Assembly: GCA_000697475.1 (NCBI GenBank)
Contig: JNEU01001003.1
Coordinates: 248,001 to 312,000 of the forward strand
Source: Lichtheimia corymbifera B2541
Lineage: Eukaryota > Mucoromycota > Mucoromycetes > Mucorales > Lichtheimiaceae
Direction: 5' to 3'
DNA: 64,000 bases
Every line of letters begins with the position of its first letter. Positions within the stretch are counted from its first letter, which is position 1. The notes beneath the pieces were generated by a model, which searched no databases, was not told the origin of the DNA, and saw only the letters and a program-made list of their open reading frames with translations. The position numbers and the translations under genes were made by a program. Of this stretch, positions 61,734 through 64,000 are shown piece by piece.

Positions 61734-62188
61734 TTACTTGCTCTCCTCCAACTGGCTAAGGAACTTTTCGAGATCAAAGTCAGGGCTATCAACATCAGCG
61801 ACAACAGCTACAAGAATATAGAATTCAGTAAACAACATTTCCTCGGAGAACCCCTTCAACAACCCCCTGGTACTATATACACAAGCACGCACACACACAT
61901 AAAATACACTGTCAACTAACCTGATTCAACAACAGGAGCAGGGTTCTTCTTGGCAGCATAAGCAGCACGGGCCTCTTCAATAAGCTTCTCCTTGCGTTCG
62001 TATTCAAGTTGTTGCTTCTTCTCGGTAGCCTGCTTTTGCAATGAAGCATTGTGGGTGTAGCCGTAGACGAGACCGAAAGCAAGTGCTGACCAGCGGCCGA
62101 CCTATGGTAGCATAAATGTTAAATTCCTAGTTGCACGTAATGGATAAACGAGTCGACACTTTACGTTCTTAAAAGCACTGTTCACCAT
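61734..62188 (-). CDS. ATP21: Mitochondrial ATP synthase subunit e
   Basis: A small inner-membrane subunit that dimerises F1Fo-ATP synthase and shapes cristae (yeast Atp21/Tim11). Three exons (62188-62165, 62101-61921, 61807-61734) give 92 aa, normal for the family. A short N-terminal region leads into one membrane helix with the dimerisation motif GLVYG (GxxxG) in RWSALAFGLVYGYTHN. A charged coiled-coil segment (KQATEKKQQLEYERKEKLIE) follows, with an acidic C-terminus ending in LEKFLSQLEESK. The first exon carries only eight codons. All splice sites are GT-AG, with a longer 113 bp second intron containing CA-rich sequence. Confidence 0.93.
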
Positions 62189-62842
62189 TTGAGTAATTGC
62201 TGTGAGTGTGTATGAGAGAAGGAACTTCAAAATTTGCTCAAGAGCAAGGTAAAAGCTCGTGACGTCGATCGACAACCTATTTCCGCTAAATCAGGCACTT
62301 GCTGTTGACATCCGAGTTAGTATGATACGGGCTGCTTGTGCCAGCTCATCCTCTCTTTCAATGAACATTTGTCAACAAATACGACTCATGTAACCAGGGT
62401 CAACTATTCGATTACAGAGATTGAAGATGTCCTTCTTCTGTCAAACCGAACAACCGCTTGCTTTTGACAATCACGTGATAATCGAACAGGGGTTACAAGA
62501 AGATGAATACATGGACACTATGAAACAAGATTTACGAGAGAGGAGGAAAGGAGGAAAGAAACGACGAGCTGCTGATATAACAAGGGAAAAAAGAAAGGAA
62601 AGAGTGATAAAGCACCATGAGGATTCATCAAACCAGAATAACATCATCGCATTTCTTACGCATACACAACGATCCCCAACCGTATATAAATAAAGATAAC
62701 CGTTTTAAAGATCCAAAGGATCATGATAGTAGCTGTCATGCAATAGCATGTAAAGTAGTATAAGTACCAATCGTTTGAGGTGAAGCGTCAAGGTCAAGTT
62801 GACAATGGATGTACTCTTTTTCCACGTGTTGTATACGCACCC
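62189..62842. other. Intergenic 654 bp
   Basis: ATP synthase subunit e promoter side, up to the edge of repeat copy 2. A 90-codon plus-strand frame (62421-62693) is Lys/Arg-rich with no motif and is not called. Confidence 0.5.
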
Positions 62843-64000
62843 ATATCCTTCCATCCCATCACCAAAACAATATTCAAGTCCATATCAATAAGAATTCGTA
62901 TGTATTGAAAGCAAGGTGCTACGCATAAATAAAGCTTGCTCTATATAATGACTATATGCTGTTCACGTGAAAAAGGCTGCTGCAAGTAACTTGAGACTTG
63001 GGAGTAAAGACCTTGCTAATAGCAACTGCTGCTACGCTTGGTTGTGGCAGAGGAGTATGCAACAACGTGCGTTGTAGTAGAGTGACAAGACTGTGAACGC
63101 TGATTGAGTCAATAGAGTGGATAGCAACTGCTGGAATGAATGCTGTTACGATTGGTTGTGGCAGAAGAGTGTACAAGGGAACGTGCAGTGTCAAGGAATG
63201 CCGGTGTTGCTGTAGTGGGGGTCCACACGCCATGGAACTTGCCATTCAGTCAAAGACAATCGGATCAAGGCAGTTGCGGGATCGACATGATGGAGCGAAG
63301 CAGGACAATCGTTCGCAGATGGTAGTTGTACTTGAATGCATCAACAGTTGAGATTGGGAAGAAGAGGGAAATAAAGTGGGAGTGGAAGAGGTGGAAATTA
63401 AATCTGTCAGAAGAGTCAGACATATCCATATACACTGATATCAATGCATGATATTGGGATTGCCTGTCTCGGACCTCAAACTTTCACACATTATGCTCTA
63501 GGTGATGCTGAACAACTTGGTATTAATAAAGAACCCACACTTCATTTGAAAATTTCGAAAGGGAGAGCATAATGTGGGGTTTACTATGACGGCGGGAAAT
63601 TGGGAAAGCGCCCGATTTATGAAAATGTCATTTAGTATGTAGTTTCTTGGGATTCCCCATCTCGCACTTGAAACTTGGTCAGAAGGTACTCTCGCACATG
63701 CTGATCAACTTCATTCATTTAAAAACCGCATGGTTCATTATGAACATTTTGAATGCGGGGCAGCCCAAAAGTAGGAGAAAGTAGGGTAGACGCTCCTGCT
63801 CCGCGAGATTGCCCACCTCGAACCTGAAACTTTCACACAACATCCTTTCGACCACGCCGAGCAATTTCGTTCTCATAAAGAACCCAGAGTTCATTATGAA
63901 ATCATTGAATGTAGGAGAGACGACGAATGGATGAAAACATAAATAGGGTGTACGGCCGTGCGCGCCGATATTGCTGGTGGGGACGTCGAAACTTGGTCAG
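62843..64000 (-). repeat. Repeat cassette, copy 2: inverted, internally deleted, cut by window edge
   Basis: Reading the minus strand from the right edge, this copy has at least three array units (ATGAAG-type starts at 63894, 63738 and 63545, spacing 156 and 193 bp, matching units 3, 4 and 5 of copy 1). The leader with GACTGAATGGCAA (about 63240-63254) follows, then an abrupt jump to the last codons and 3' flank of the small gene (GTTCACGTGAA at 62960-62970 and CAATACATACGA at about 62897). About 700-800 bp corresponding to most of the gene are missing. Near the junction a short segment (AGCAGTTGCTAT with a following CTCTGCCACAACCAA-type box) is present twice (63021-63060 and 63120-63180). 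Confidence 0.75.

Noticed and set aside
62421..62693. 90-codon Lys/Arg-rich plus-strand open frame
   Set aside because: It has no motif, no homology recalled and no exon partners. Likely chance.
54700..64000. The whole 54.7-64 kb region as one large transposon with inverted ends
   Set aside because: The interior holds ordinary housekeeping genes (Byr4-like, ATP synthase subunit e). Two separate cassette copies explain the arms better.

Overview
This is a eukaryotic, almost certainly fungal, window. Every substantial gene is split by short introns (mostly 47-120 bp), 5' leaders are rich in C/T, and the proteins are fungal: a Byr4/Bfa1-type septation regulator, a Bud14/Tea4-like SH3 protein, an Ssd1-type pseudo-nuclease, an SPX-VTC protein and a CYP509-like P450. 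The P450 and the general gene style point to an early-diverging mould of the Mucoromycota (Mucorales-like). That placement is inference, because no rRNA or marker locus is present. Exon boundaries were worked out by hand from splice signals, unbroken frame and remembered family alignments, and each model closes in frame. The one exception is the Byr4-like gene, which needs one extra base in a C run.

Layout. 0.1-5 kb: a P4 flippase (-). 5.5-6.2 kb: a Mim1/TOM13-like outer-membrane protein (+). 6.7-7.9 kb: DAHP synthase (+), tail-to-tail with ribosomal protein eS17 (-, 8.0-8.7 kb). 10.4-11.7 kb: a Ptc7-like mitochondrial PP2C (+). 12.1-13.8 kb: an unrecognised coiled-coil protein (+). 14.2-17.7 kb: a CSC1/OSCA channel (+). 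18.4-22.1 kb: an SH3 polarity protein (+). 23.8-25.9 kb: a cytochrome P450 (+). 27.0-28.3 kb: a triple-KH RNA-binding protein (-). 29.8-33.0 kb: an SPX-VTC protein (+). 33.1-34.3 kb: an HSL-family hydrolase (-). 34.8-36.6 kb: an MFS transporter (-). 37.4-37.7 kb: a small secreted peptide precursor (+). 38.0-42.3 kb: Ssd1-like (-). 43.4-45.7 kb: glycyl-tRNA synthetase (-). 46.1-46.8 kb: AK6/Fap7 (+). 46.9-48.1 kb: a secreted phosphoesterase (-). 49.2-49.9 kb: MGST3-like (-). 50.8-52.0 kb: a type II membrane protein (-). 52.2-54.3 kb: MON1 (+).

From about 54.7 kb the character changes. A degenerate tandem array of ~160-195 bp units leads into a small four-exon gene of unknown family. An inverted, internally deleted copy of the same cassette lies at 62.8 kb and runs off the right edge. 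Between the two copies lie a decayed pseudogene (56.9-58.1 kb) and two ordinary genes: the Byr4/Bfa1-like gene and ATP synthase subunit e. This right-hand 9 kb is the accessory part of the window.

The rest is mostly housekeeping, and neighbours do not form one pathway. Several pairs share short head-to-head promoters: GlyRS/AK6 (340 bp, both serving translation and ribosome production) and MON1/membrane protein (249 bp). Several converge with under 150 bp between stop codons. The most unusual genome-wide signal is a high share of GC-AG introns (6 of about 96 traced), all with the same GCAAGT donor.
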